The notes under the pieces were generated by a model. It ran no database searches. It had not been told where the DNA came from and was given only the letters and a program-made list of their open reading frames with translations. From positions 1 through 6,011 of the forward strand of contig QMME01000266.1 of the NCBI GenBank assembly GCA_003647095.1: DNA of 6,011 bases, read 5' to 3'. Shown piece by piece: positions 1 through 6,011 of the stretch. Source of the DNA: Deltaproteobacteria bacterium (GTDB lineage: Bacteria > Myxococcota > B64-G9). Position numbers and translations under genes: made by a program. Each line of letters opens with the position of its first letter. Positions within the stretch are counted from its first letter, which is position 1.

Positions 1-2
1 GG

Positions 3-2288
3 GCCGCGCTGGTGGTGATCGTACACCCGCAACGCTGGCGGGCGGCCAGCAAGACCCTGGCTCCCCTCTTCACCGGCATCAGCCCGAAATTCGATCGCTT
101 CATCGAGGCGGATGGATTCACGCGGGCGTTCCTGGGGTATTACACCGATGCCGCGGTGCCGAAGATGGAGTTGTCCGGGATCGACGAACAGCGTCCCCTG
201 GTGGCCGGCCTGTTCGAACCGCAAAGCAACGAGGCCGTCTCCGCCGCCCGCCTGCCGGTGCCGTCCTTCGAACTGTTCGCGCGTACCGGCATACCCGGCA
301 TTCGCCACCGGCTGCTGCTGCCGGCCACGGACCCGGCGGCGCTGGTGGCCTCCCTGGACAAGCTGTTCAACGCCCTGGGGCTCGAGGCCGCCGGCGGTGA
401 GGGGCAATTCCCCATCTATCCCCTGGACGCCTCCTCCGGCTTCGTGGCGGTGATACCTCCCACAGGCAAGGCCCCCAGGCCGGTGGTGCGCCTGGAGTTT
501 CTCAGCGGCGATCACCTTCCCTACCCCGACCGGAAATCCCGCCTGGCAGCCTGGCGCAGCCTGCTGGCCGAATCCCCGCCCGGTTTCCAGGCCCCGCTCA
601 CCCCGGCGCTGCTGCGGGCGTTGGCGGGCAACGACCTGGCCCTCGTCCACTTCCGCCCCTGGCTGCTCGGCCAGTTGGCCGCCCAGGTCGGCGCCGGTGC
701 CGTGTTCCAGGCCCTGGCCGCCGTCGATGCTTCCTACCGGGCGGCCCTGCTGGCCCAGGGTCTTTCCGAGGTGTCGCTCTCGTCGTTGCTGCTCATCCCC
801 ATCGGCGCCGAGATCGACGACCTCACCCTGGCCCTCGACGTCGATGCCGGATTGCGGCTGGCGCTGGTGGCCAGCCTCACCGAGCAGGGGGCACGGGTGT
901 TGGCAGCCGGTCGCCAGGCCGCGGCGCAACCACAGGTACCGGTACCGGGCGATTACCTGCTCACCGCCTGGTGGCGTTTCGACGGCAACGCCGCGCTGGG
1001 CCAGGCCCAGGTTCCAGAGGACTTTACCGGGATAAAGAAACTGGATCAGTTCATGCGCTCGTTCCAGGAATGCGGGTGGTTTTGCTACCTGCACTTCATG
1101 ACCCGGGCACCCTTCGGGCTGGCCAAGACCATGGCCGGGCTCGTTCCCGCAAAGGTACTGGGCCAGTTGCCGCGTTCCCTGGCGCTGGTCATAGAGGGAG
1201 TGGATCTGTCCGGCGGCTACCCGCTGCACTTCACCACCGCCATCGACTTTCCCCGGGAGGCCGACACCTCCGCCATGAAACGTTTCCTGCAACCCCGGCT
1301 GCGGCAAGCCAGCATCGCCATCGAGCCCGGCCGGGATTCCCAGTTGCTGCGGGTAAGCCTGGGCAGTGATCCGAAAAAGGTGCTGCAATCTCCCCCCGCG
1401 CCCGCAGCGGCCGACATTCTCGGGGAGATGGAGATGCGCCTCGACCTGCTGGCGCGCAACCTGCCGGCCACGGCGGGGCCGCTGGTAAAGGTGCTGGGCA
1501 GGCTCGGCCGCTTGCGGGCCCGCTCGCAGATCAAGGGACGGGTCCTGTCGGGCGAGTTGCTGGTGGAGGTGCAGGGCTCCCCGGCCCCGGTCTTCGCCGC
1601 GGCACCGGCGGGCACGCCCGCCTGGGAATCACCGGGCCTGGCCGCCGCCCGCCTGCCGGAGAGCCGTTGCCTGCGCCGTGCCACCGGCACCATGCGCCGG
1701 GGCCTGGCGGCCCTGGCCATGGCCGATCCCGCTCACAGGAAGGAACTGGCAGCCCAGCTGGTACAAGAACTCGACGAGCCGCTCGCCTGTGCGCTGCAGT
1801 CACCGGCCACCCGCACCGCCGCCGCGGCCATGAAAGAAGCGCTGGCCGGCTGGTGCAACGAACTGCAGAAGCAGCAAGCCCCGCAACCGCCGCCACCACC
1901 ACCGCCGGCCGCGCTGGCAAGGGTCGACGACCAGCAGGGGACAGCCGCCGGCAACGTTATCGGCAGCAAGCTTCCAAACACCCGGGGAACGCCCCGCGGC
2001 AGGCTCTCCCGGGGAGACGTCCAAAAGGTCATCCGCCGGAACAACGCCCGCCTGCGCTTCTGCTACGAAAAGGAACTGGTGAAAAACCCCAAGCTGGCGG
2101 GCACCGTCAAGGTCAACTTCCTGATAGACACGAATGGCAAGGTGCTCCGCGCCCGCGTCAAGTCATCCACCACCGGCAACACTGGCCTCGACGCCTGCGT
2201 GCTCGCGGCGGTGCGGGGATTTGTTTTCCCCAGGCCCCAGGGTGGTCCCGTGGAGGTGAACTACCCCTTCGAGTTCAAGAGCGAGTAG
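3..2288 (+). CDS. Large probable envelope protein with C-terminal AgmX/PglI domain (5' partial)
   Basis: The reading frame is open from the left edge. A GTG at 12 could start a 758-residue protein, but the codons before it stay open, no ribosome binding site is visible and no signal peptide follows, so the true start is probably outside the window. Numbering from that GTG, residues 1 to about 615 form a large Ala/Leu/Pro-rich region that I do not recognise; it contains a cysteine pair, C354 and C358. A linker with seven consecutive prolines (626-632) leads to a domain at about 668-756. This domain resembles the AgmX/PglI C-terminal domain, a TonB-C-like fold: it begins GDVQKVIRRNNARLRFCYEK and has the LAGTVKVNF strand, DTNGKV turn, C684 and C729 (possible disulfide), and an aromatic C-terminal strand. 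Proteins with this domain are usually envelope-associated in proteobacteria and myxobacteria. Function is unknown. The domain call is fairly secure; periplasmic location is inferred. Confidence 0.8.
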   Translation, partial: AALVVIVHPQRWRAASKTLAPLFTGISPKFDRFIEADGFTRAFLGYYTDAAVPKMELSGIDEQRPLVAGLFEPQSNEAVSAARLPVPSFELFARTGIPGIRHRLLLPATDPAALVASLDKLFNALGLEAAGGEGQFPIYPLDASSGFVAVIPPTGKAPRPVVRLEFLSGDHLPYPDRKSRLAAWRSLLAESPPGFQAPLTPALLRALAGNDLALVHFRPWLLGQLAAQVGAGAVFQALAAVDASYRAALLAQGLSEVSLSSLLLIPIGAEIDDLTLALDVDAGLRLALVASLTEQGARVLAAGRQAAAQPQVPVPGDYLLTAWWRFDGNAALGQAQVPEDFTGIKKLDQFMRSFQECGWFCYLHFMTRAPFGLAKTMAGLVPAKVLGQLPRSLALVIEGVDLSGGYPLHFTTAIDFPREADTSAMKRFLQPRLRQASIAIEPGRDSQLLRVSLGSDPKKVLQSPPAPAAADILGEMEMRLDLLARNLPATAGPLVKVLGRLGRLRARSQIKGRVLSGELLVEVQGSPAPVFAAAPAGTPAWESPGLAAARLPESRCLRRATGTMRRGLAALAMADPAHRKELAAQLVQELDEPLACALQSPATRTAAAAMKEALAGWCNELQKQQAPQPPPPPPPAALARVDDQQGTAAGNVIGSKLPNTRGTPRGRLSRGDVQKVIRRNNARLRFCYEKELVKNPKLAGTVKVNFLIDTNGKVLRARVKSSTTGNTGLDACVLAAVRGFVFPRPQGGPVEVNYPFEFKSE

Positions 2289-2655
2289 GGGGCGTCGACG
2301 CCGGCGGCTTTCTCCGGCCGTCGAGCAGGTGGTAGATGGCCAGCAGGGGGTGCCGCCAGATCATGCGCGGGCCGGCGTGGCGCATGACCTGGCGGATGCG
2401 CTCGCGCCGGTCCGGCCGGTAACAATGGATGGGACACTTGGCGCAGGTGGGCTTGTCGTCGCGGAAGCGACAGTGGGCCACGCGTCGCCGGGCATACTCC
2501 CACAACTGCTGGCAGTCGGCGCACAGCCGGCCGCGCCGGCTGCCGTGGCAATCATGACAGTACATGCCAATCATCACCCGCACCGTCTTCATCTCCCGCC
2601 GCAGCCGCCGGGCGGCCGCGGGTGAAAGCTTCTTGGCGGTGGATTCTTCCAGCAT
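2275..2655 (-). CDS. ygbA: YgbA / nitrous oxide-stimulated promoter family protein
   Basis: A 126-residue protein close to the usual size of the YgbA family (Pfam YgbA_NO). An early MKTVRVMIGMYCHDCHG segment is followed by CADC, DKPTCAKCPIHCY, RRERIRQVMRHAGPRM and HPLLAIYHLLDGR, which together are characteristic of the family. Eight cysteines (C33, C36, C45, C48, C62, C71, C74, C78) are spaced like a metal or Fe-S binding site, but the ligand is not determined here. In E. coli ygbA is repressed by the nitric-oxide sensor NsrR and is linked to growth under nitrosative stress; its biochemical role is unsettled. The ATG at 2653-2655 is supported by AGGGG (2665-2669 on the complement) with a 9-nt spacer. 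The gene is convergent with the upstream large gene, the two 3' ends overlapping by 14 bp, and divergent from the radical SAM gene. No denitrification or NO-detoxification gene is visible nearby. Family assignment is strong; function is inferred. Confidence 0.92.
   Translation of the reverse strand: MLEESTAKKLSPAAARRLRREMKTVRVMIGMYCHDCHGSRRGRLCADCQQLWEYARRRVAHCRFRDDKPTCAKCPIHCYRPDRRERIRQVMRHAGPRMIWRHPLLAIYHLLDGRRKPPASTPPTRS
2291..2323. other. GC-rich palindrome and hairpin at the convergent gene ends
   Basis: Just past the stop of the large gene lies the 12-bp perfect palindrome GGCGTCGACGCC (2291-2302). It overlaps a second possible stem, CGACGCCGG (2296-2304) pairing with CCGGCCGTCG (2314-2323) with one bulged base and a 9-nt loop. 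It could slow or end transcription of the large gene, but no U-tract follows on either strand, so it is not a standard intrinsic terminator. It also lies inside the 3' coding end of the ygbA gene, whose codon use could by itself produce it. Confidence 0.3.
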
Positions 2656-2677
2656 CGTCTGCTTCCCCTGTCGACAG

Positions 2678-2698
2678 CGCCGGGCACCGGCCCCGGCG
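2678..2698 (-). promoter_or_regulatory. Hairpin in the ygbA leader, just upstream of its ribosome binding site
   Basis: CGCCGGG (2678-2684) and CCCGGCG (2692-2698) form a perfect 7-bp GC stem with a 7-nt loop. Read on the minus strand, it lies between the proposed -10 box (2716-2721) and the AGGGG ribosome binding site (2665-2669), so it would form in the 5' leader of ygbA mRNA about 8 nt before that site. It may stabilise the leader or affect translation. In DNA this rich in GC a chance stem is possible. Confidence 0.4.
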
Positions 2699-2715
2699 AC
2701 CGCTTCAGCTTACAA

Positions 2716-2743
2716 ATAGTAGACACGCTTTCGTCCTTTTCAA
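2716..2743 (-). promoter_or_regulatory. Candidate sigma70-type promoter for ygbA
   Basis: On the minus strand, TTGAAA (2738-2743, five of six to the -35 consensus) and TACTAT (2716-2721, four of six to the -10 consensus) are separated by 16 bp. The start of transcription would be near 2709, giving a leader of about 54 nt before the ATG at 2655. This AT-richer stretch stands out from its GC-rich surroundings. I saw no clear NsrR-type (AAGATGYATTT-like) or FNR/DNR-type (TTGATnnnnATCAA) site next to it. Confidence 0.5.
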
Positions 2744-2793
2744 GAGCGGCCCGGTGAAACCGGCGTCCGAGTTTCAGCAAGGCCCCGGAAACT

Positions 2794-2810
2794 TCATGAC
2801 CAAATCATGA
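2794..2810. repeat. TCATGA-N5-TCATGA repeat, possible operator
   Basis: Two identical TCATGA palindromes (2794-2799 and 2805-2810) are 11 bp apart start to start, about one helical turn. They form a 17-bp element that is both a direct and an inverted repeat; the direct copies extend to TCATGAC. Further CATG cores follow at 2811 and 2825. The element ends about 60 bp before the radical SAM start and about 50 bp from the -35 box of the divergent ygbA promoter, a position suited to a dimeric regulator or tandem sites. I cannot assign it to a known regulator. Confidence 0.4.
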
Positions 2811-2827
2811 CATGGCCCTCCGAACAT

Positions 2828-2860
2828 GAGCGGGAGAGCAAACAACCCACTAACCCGCTC
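2828..2860 (+). promoter_or_regulatory. Inverted repeat just before the radical SAM ribosome binding site
   Basis: GAGCGGG (2828-2834) and its exact complement CCCGCTC (2854-2860) flank 19 nt of A/C-rich sequence. The right arm ends 2 nt before GGAGGA. As RNA it would make a 7-bp stem with a 19-nt, largely unpaired loop abutting the ribosome binding site; as DNA it could be an operator. The low-G loop in an otherwise GC-rich region makes a leader function plausible but unproven. Confidence 0.4.
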
Positions 2861-2862
2861 CC

Positions 2863-2868
2863 GGAGGA
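2863..2868 (+). promoter_or_regulatory. Ribosome binding site of the radical SAM gene
   Basis: GGAGGA is a near-perfect anti-16S match, 3 nt before the ATG at 2872. The spacing is shorter than usual, but the match is strong and fixes the start, and the conserved N-terminal strand of the product begins at once (KIRKLLLVEP). Confidence 0.7.
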
Positions 2869-2871
2869 CGC

Positions 2872-4296
2872 ATGAAGATTCGCAAGCTGCTACTGGTGGA
2901 ACCCAAGGCCCCGGCCAGGCACGTCTATTCCCTGGTACGCCTGCCGCGTCTGGGGTTACCCATCCTGGGCACCCTGGCCGCTCGGCGCGGCATCAATGTC
3001 AAGGTGGTCATCGAGGAACAGACTCCTCTGGAGCCAGCACTCCTGGCGGAAGCCGATCTGCTGGGGATATCCACCATTACTTCCACCGCGCCACGGGCCT
3101 ACCGCCTGGCCGACCGGGCACGGGCCGCCGGACTGCCGGTGGTCATGGGCGGCCCCCACGCCACCTTCCTGCCCGCAGAAGCACTCGAGCACGCCGACTG
3201 GGTGCTGCGCGGTGAGGCCGAAGACAGCTTCGGCCTCTTCCTGGACATGCTCGAGGGCAAACGAGATGCCGCCGACGTCCCCGGCCTGAGCCGCCGGCGC
3301 GACGGCACGGTGGTACACAGCGACCTGCCGCCCGGGCCGGTAGACATGGACCGGGTCCCCATCCCCGACTTCTCCCTGCTGGCCGGCAAACGGCGGCGCC
3401 ATGACTTCGACCTGGGCATCATCCCCGTGCAGACGTCGCGGGGCTGTCCGCACCACTGCAACTTCTGTTCGGTAACGCCCCTGTTCGGCCACCGCTTGCG
3501 CTACGCCAGCAACGAGCACGTGGCCGAGGAACTGGAGCGGCGCCGGGGCCGCGGCAACACGGTGTTTTTCTACGATGACAACTTCTGCGCCTCACCGTCC
3601 CGCACCAAGTCCCTGCTCGATCACCTGCTCCGGCACGACGTCTTCCTCCCTCCCTGGATGACGCAGGTCTCCGTCCGGGCGGCCCGCGACCAGGAGTTGC
3701 TGCAACTGCTGCAACGGGCGGGTTGCTACCGGGTTTTCGTCGGCCTGGAGTCCATCGACGCCCACTCGCTGGAACAATACCACAAGCACCAGACCGTCGC
3801 CGACATCCGCCTGGCCATCGAGCGCTTCCACCAGCACGGTATCCAGGTACACGGCATGTTCATGTTCGGCTCCGACAGCGACAGCGTGGAGACCATCCGC
3901 GCTACCAGCCGCTTCGCCATTTCCGAGGGCATCGACACAGTGCAGTTCGCCGTGCTCACCCCGCTGCCGGGCACGCCCTTGTTTTCGCAAATGCAGCAAT
4001 CGGGCCGACTGCTCAGCCGTGACTGGTCGTTGTACGATGCCCACCACGCGGTGTTCCGGCCGACGCGAATGTCGGCCGCACGGTTGGCGGCGGAAACCGT
4101 GCAGGGCATGGCCCGGGTCTACTCCCCGGGGCGCATCCTGGGCATGGCCCTGCGCGGCAGGCTGCGCATGGCCCTGCTCAATCTCTACGCCCGCCGCCAG
4201 GTCAAGCACTGGCAGCGACACAACCGCCAGCAGGCAGCTTCCAGGGAAGAGATCCGCTCCCCGGCCTGCCTGGTGGCCGGGGGCGCCGCCCACTGA
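2872..4296 (+). CDS. B12-binding-domain radical SAM protein
   Basis: A 474-residue cytoplasmic enzyme with the architecture of cobalamin-dependent (class B type) radical SAM proteins. The N-terminal Rossmann-like B12-binding region (about 1-135) shows LPRLGLPILGTLAARRG, ADLLGISTIT and VVMGGPHATFLPAEA (GGPH at 93-96). It lacks the DxHxxG cobalamin-ligating histidine motif, as many radical SAM members do. The radical SAM core begins with CPHHCNFC: C192, C196 and C199 would hold a [4Fe-4S] cluster that cleaves S-adenosylmethionine. Later core motifs are FFYDDNF (232-238), VFVGLES (288-294), HGMFMFG (327-333) and TPLPGTPLF (about 363-371). The basic tail of about 90 residues resembles the DUF4070-like tails of this group. 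Relatives include methylases such as HpnP and cyclases such as BchE; the substrate here cannot be read from sequence. The gene heads an apparent operon with the two-component genes downstream. Family call is secure; methylation or another reaction is open. Confidence 0.93.
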   Translation: MKIRKLLLVEPKAPARHVYSLVRLPRLGLPILGTLAARRGINVKVVIEEQTPLEPALLAEADLLGISTITSTAPRAYRLADRARAAGLPVVMGGPHATFLPAEALEHADWVLRGEAEDSFGLFLDMLEGKRDAADVPGLSRRRDGTVVHSDLPPGPVDMDRVPIPDFSLLAGKRRRHDFDLGIIPVQTSRGCPHHCNFCSVTPLFGHRLRYASNEHVAEELERRRGRGNTVFFYDDNFCASPSRTKSLLDHLLRHDVFLPPWMTQVSVRAARDQELLQLLQRAGCYRVFVGLESIDAHSLEQYHKHQTVADIRLAIERFHQHGIQVHGMFMFGSDSDSVETIRATSRFAISEGIDTVQFAVLTPLPGTPLFSQMQQSGRLLSRDWSLYDAHHAVFRPTRMSAARLAAETVQGMARVYSPGRILGMALRGRLRMALLNLYARRQVKHWQRHNRQQAASREEIRSPACLVAGGAAH

Positions 4297-4344
4297 GCGA
4301 CTTGCCGGTTGCCCGGACGGGCTCTCGGGGGCATACTCATCCTG

Positions 4345-5298
4345 ATGGACTCGCCCACCATGGCCCGGGTAACGCGCTGGGGAAAGCGCCTGAGCCTGAC
4401 AGGTATCATCGTGACCCTGTCGGTGGGGGTGCTGGTGCCGGTGTTGCTGTCCAGCGCCGTGGGCATCGTCACCCTGGCCCTGGGCCAGGAGTCCAATCCC
4501 ATCGTGGTGGGAGTGCTGATCGTAAGTTTCACGGTTACCGCCCTGGGCAGCGTGGTGGCGGCGACGGTACTGCTGGGCAAGCGAGCACGCACCGCCAGGC
4601 TGCAGGCCGACCTGCTGGCCAACGTCTCGCATGACCTGCGCACCCCGCTGGCGGCAATACGCATGTACGCCCAGACGCTGCAGGGCGGTCAGTTGCACGA
4701 CGATCCGCAGCGAGCCCAGGAGTGCCTGGATACCATCGTCCGCCAGACCCAATGGCTCGATTCCATGATTGACCGCCTGCTCACCTGGCGGGCAGCGGCC
4801 AAGGATCGAGCCAACCTGCGCCTGCGATCGCAGGCACCGGGTCCGACGGTGGAAGAGGCGGTAAGGCGTTTCCTGGGCATGCTGGCCCCGGGTGAAGTCG
4901 CCCTGGCGCTGCGGGTGGACAGCCAGACGCCCGTTGCCCACGACGTCGAGGCACTGGGTACCATTGTTCTGAACCTGCTCATCAATGCCTATCGCTACAG
5001 CGGCCAGGAGAAGAAGATCGACGTCTCCATCGAGGATCGTCGGCGCCAGGTGGCCATTATCGTCGCCGACAACGGGCTGGGGATTCCTCCCCGCGAACTG
5101 CGGCGCATCTTCGAACCCTTCTACCGCGTTTCCACGCAGCTGGCGAGCAAGTCGTCGGGAGCCGGCCTGGGGCTGGCCATCGTCCGCCACCTGGTCAAGG
5201 CGCACGGTGGCGATGTGCAGGTCGAGTCCGAACCGGGACGGGGCAGCCGTTTCACCGTCCTGCTGCCCGCAGCCAAGGCCGGGAGCACGGAGGCATGA
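4345..5298 (+). CDS. Membrane sensor histidine kinase without a sizeable extracytoplasmic domain
   Basis: From the ATG at 4345 the product has 317 residues. Two hydrophobic helices (about 18-46 and 52-77) are joined by a loop of about five residues, and only about a dozen residues separate the second helix from the dimerisation domain, so there is no periplasmic sensor and no HAMP domain. HisKA carries NVSHDLRTPL with H96 as phosphorylation site. The ATPase domain has the N-box LNLLINAYRYS (N214), G1 DNGLGIP (D242, G244, G246), F-box IFEPFY (255-260) and G2 GAGLGLA (G272, G274, G276), so it looks catalytically complete. It should phosphorylate the regulator encoded immediately downstream, with which it overlaps by 4 bp. 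The start is uncertain: ATG 4345 has only GGGGG 13 nt upstream; ATG 4360 and TTG 4309 are in frame. It lies 48 bp after the radical SAM gene with no terminator visible, suggesting cotranscription. The signal is unknown; an intramembrane or partner-protein input is inferred. Confidence 0.92.
   Translation: MDSPTMARVTRWGKRLSLTGIIVTLSVGVLVPVLLSSAVGIVTLALGQESNPIVVGVLIVSFTVTALGSVVAATVLLGKRARTARLQADLLANVSHDLRTPLAAIRMYAQTLQGGQLHDDPQRAQECLDTIVRQTQWLDSMIDRLLTWRAAAKDRANLRLRSQAPGPTVEEAVRRFLGMLAPGEVALALRVDSQTPVAHDVEALGTIVLNLLINAYRYSGQEKKIDVSIEDRRRQVAIIVADNGLGIPPRELRRIFEPFYRVSTQLASKSSGAGLGLAIVRHLVKAHGGDVQVESEPGRGSRFTVLLPAAKAGSTEA
5281..5298 (+). promoter_or_regulatory. ATGA stop/start overlap with ribosome binding sequence
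   Basis: The kinase stop TGA (5296-5298) overlaps the regulator ATG (5295-5297) as ATGA. Within the kinase end, GGGAG (5281-5285) lies 9 nt before the ATG, a good spacing. A stronger-looking GGAGG (5289-5293) is only 1 nt away and probably too close. The arrangement favours translational coupling and balanced amounts of the two partners. Confidence 0.7.
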
Positions 5299-6011
5299 CA
5301 CCGGCACGCCGAAAAAGCGGCCAGCAGAAGCAGGAGACCATCCTGGTCATCGAGGACGATCGCCCCCTGCGCGAGGGCCTGGTAATGAACTTCAAGCTGC
5401 ACGGCTACCGGGTGCTGTCCGCCGCCGACGGCGAAGAGGGCATGCAACAGGCCTTCGACGCTCGTCCCGATCTCATCGTGCTCGATATCATGCTGCCCGG
5501 TTACAGCGGCTTGGAGATCCTCGAAGAGCTGCGGGCCCGCTACGAGGAGGTACCGGTGCTAATCCTCTCGGCCCGCGATAGCACCGGCCACAAGGTCGAG
5601 GGGCTCCGTCTGGGAGCCGACGACTACCTTGCCAAACCCTTCGAACTGCCCGAGTTGCTGGCCCGGGTGGAAGCCCTGCTGCGCCGGCGCCGGGCCCGGC
5701 AGCGGGCGGAGGCAGCCATTACCTTCGGTGAGGTGGTCATCCATCCCACCGGCCGCCGGGTAACGGTCAGGGGAAAGGAAATCTCCTTGCTGGCCAAGGA
5801 ATTCGACCTGTTGCTGCTGCTGGCCGGTTCGCCGGGCCGGGTGTTTTCCCGGGAAGAGATCCTCAACCGGGTTTGGGGCTGGGACTTCGACGGTACCAGC
5901 CGCACCGTGGACAACTACATTCTCGGCCTGCGCCACAAGCTGGAACGTGACCCGGCTCACCCCCGCCATCTCAAGACCGTGCGCCAGGTTGGATACGTGC
6001 TGGAAACCTGA
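5295..6011 (+). CDS. OmpR/PhoB-family response regulator
   Basis: A 238-residue DNA-binding regulator, full length for its family; the window ends on its stop codon. After a 14-residue polar lead, the receiver domain (about 15-130) shows ILVIEDD with acidic E20, D21 and D22, the phosphoacceptor D64 in LIVLDIMLP, S92 in LILSARD and K114 in DYLAKPF. All residues needed for phosphotransfer are present. A short Arg-rich linker leads to the winged-helix Trans_reg_C domain (about 142-238), with the AKEFDLLLLL helix, VFSREEILNRVWGWDF, recognition helix SRTVDNYILGLRHKLE (202-217) and the closing VRQVGYVLE wing. It is presumably phosphorylated by the adjacent kinase and acts as a transcription factor, perhaps on its own operon. 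Specific orthology (for example KdpE, PhoP or CusR) cannot be decided from sequence alone, so no symbol is given. Confidence 0.95.
   Translation: MTPARRKSGQQKQETILVIEDDRPLREGLVMNFKLHGYRVLSAADGEEGMQQAFDARPDLIVLDIMLPGYSGLEILEELRARYEEVPVLILSARDSTGHKVEGLRLGADDYLAKPFELPELLARVEALLRRRRARQRAEAAITFGEVVIHPTGRRVTVRGKEISLLAKEFDLLLLLAGSPGRVFSREEILNRVWGWDFDGTSRTVDNYILGLRHKLERDPAHPRHLKTVRQVGYVLET

Noticed and set aside
1217..1720. A 167-codon minus-strand frame inside the large gene
   Set aside because: Low-complexity Arg/Ser/Pro/Ala translation, opposite a continuous coding frame, with no family resemblance.
1887..1910. CCG/CCA repeat as a simple-sequence or phase-variation tract
   Set aside because: It encodes the polyproline linker in frame with mixed codons; it is not a uniform tract likely to slip out of frame.
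1667..2335. A 222-codon plus-strand frame overlapping the end of the large gene
   Set aside because: It overlaps the AgmX/PglI domain in another frame, is composed mainly of Arg, Pro, Gly and Ala, and has no motif; it is a shadow frame.
2656..2871. Cobalamin riboswitch upstream of the B12-type radical SAM gene
   Set aside because: The whole gap is 216 bp, part of it used by the ygbA promoter, and no B12-box-like conserved sequence or multi-stem fold is visible.
4297..4344. Possible terminator between the radical SAM and kinase genes (GCCC-GGAC-GGGC at 4311-4322)
   Set aside because: The stem is only 4 bp and no T-run follows, so it should not end transcription.
3592..5307. A 571-codon open frame on the minus strand opposite the radical SAM and kinase genes
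   Set aside because: It runs antisense to two genes with complete conserved motifs. Its translation is rich in Gln, Gly, His and Arg with no recognisable domain, as expected from the complement of GC-rich coding DNA.

Overview
The window is GC-rich and tightly packed. Its genes point to a proteobacterium, most likely a gammaproteobacterium: a YgbA-family protein, an AgmX/PglI-type C-terminal domain, and an OmpR-type two-component pair with Shine-Dalgarno starts. This placement is an inference; no rRNA or other taxonomic marker is present. There are no tRNA genes, insertion sequences, CRISPR arrays or obvious foreign segments.

Layout. (1) From the left edge to 2288 (+) runs the 3' part of a large gene, cut by the window. 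Its product is a long protein of unrecognised fold, a proline-rich linker and an AgmX/PglI (TonB-C-like) terminal domain, so it is probably an envelope protein. (2) Convergent with it, and overlapping it by 14 bp, is a small minus-strand gene (2275-2655) for a YgbA / 'nitrous oxide-stimulated promoter' family protein with eight cysteines. (3) A 216-bp divergent intergenic region (2656-2871) holds a candidate sigma70-type promoter and a leader hairpin for ygbA, a pair of TCATGA palindromes one helical turn apart, and a 7-bp inverted repeat just before the ribosome binding site of the next gene. (4) Three plus-strand genes follow and look like one operon: a cobalamin-binding-type radical SAM enzyme (2872-4296), a two-helix membrane histidine kinase with almost no extracytoplasmic part (4345-5298), and an OmpR/PhoB-family response regulator (5295-6011) that overlaps the kinase by ATGA. 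The window ends on the regulator's stop codon.

How they may work together. The kinase and regulator are almost certainly a cognate pair. The radical SAM gene lies 48 bp upstream with no terminator visible between, so the pair may control it or respond to its product. The repeats upstream of the radical SAM gene are candidate sites for autoregulation. These links are inference. I do not see a clearly new multi-gene system. The least explained items are the radical SAM/two-component arrangement and the large AgmX/PglI-tailed protein.
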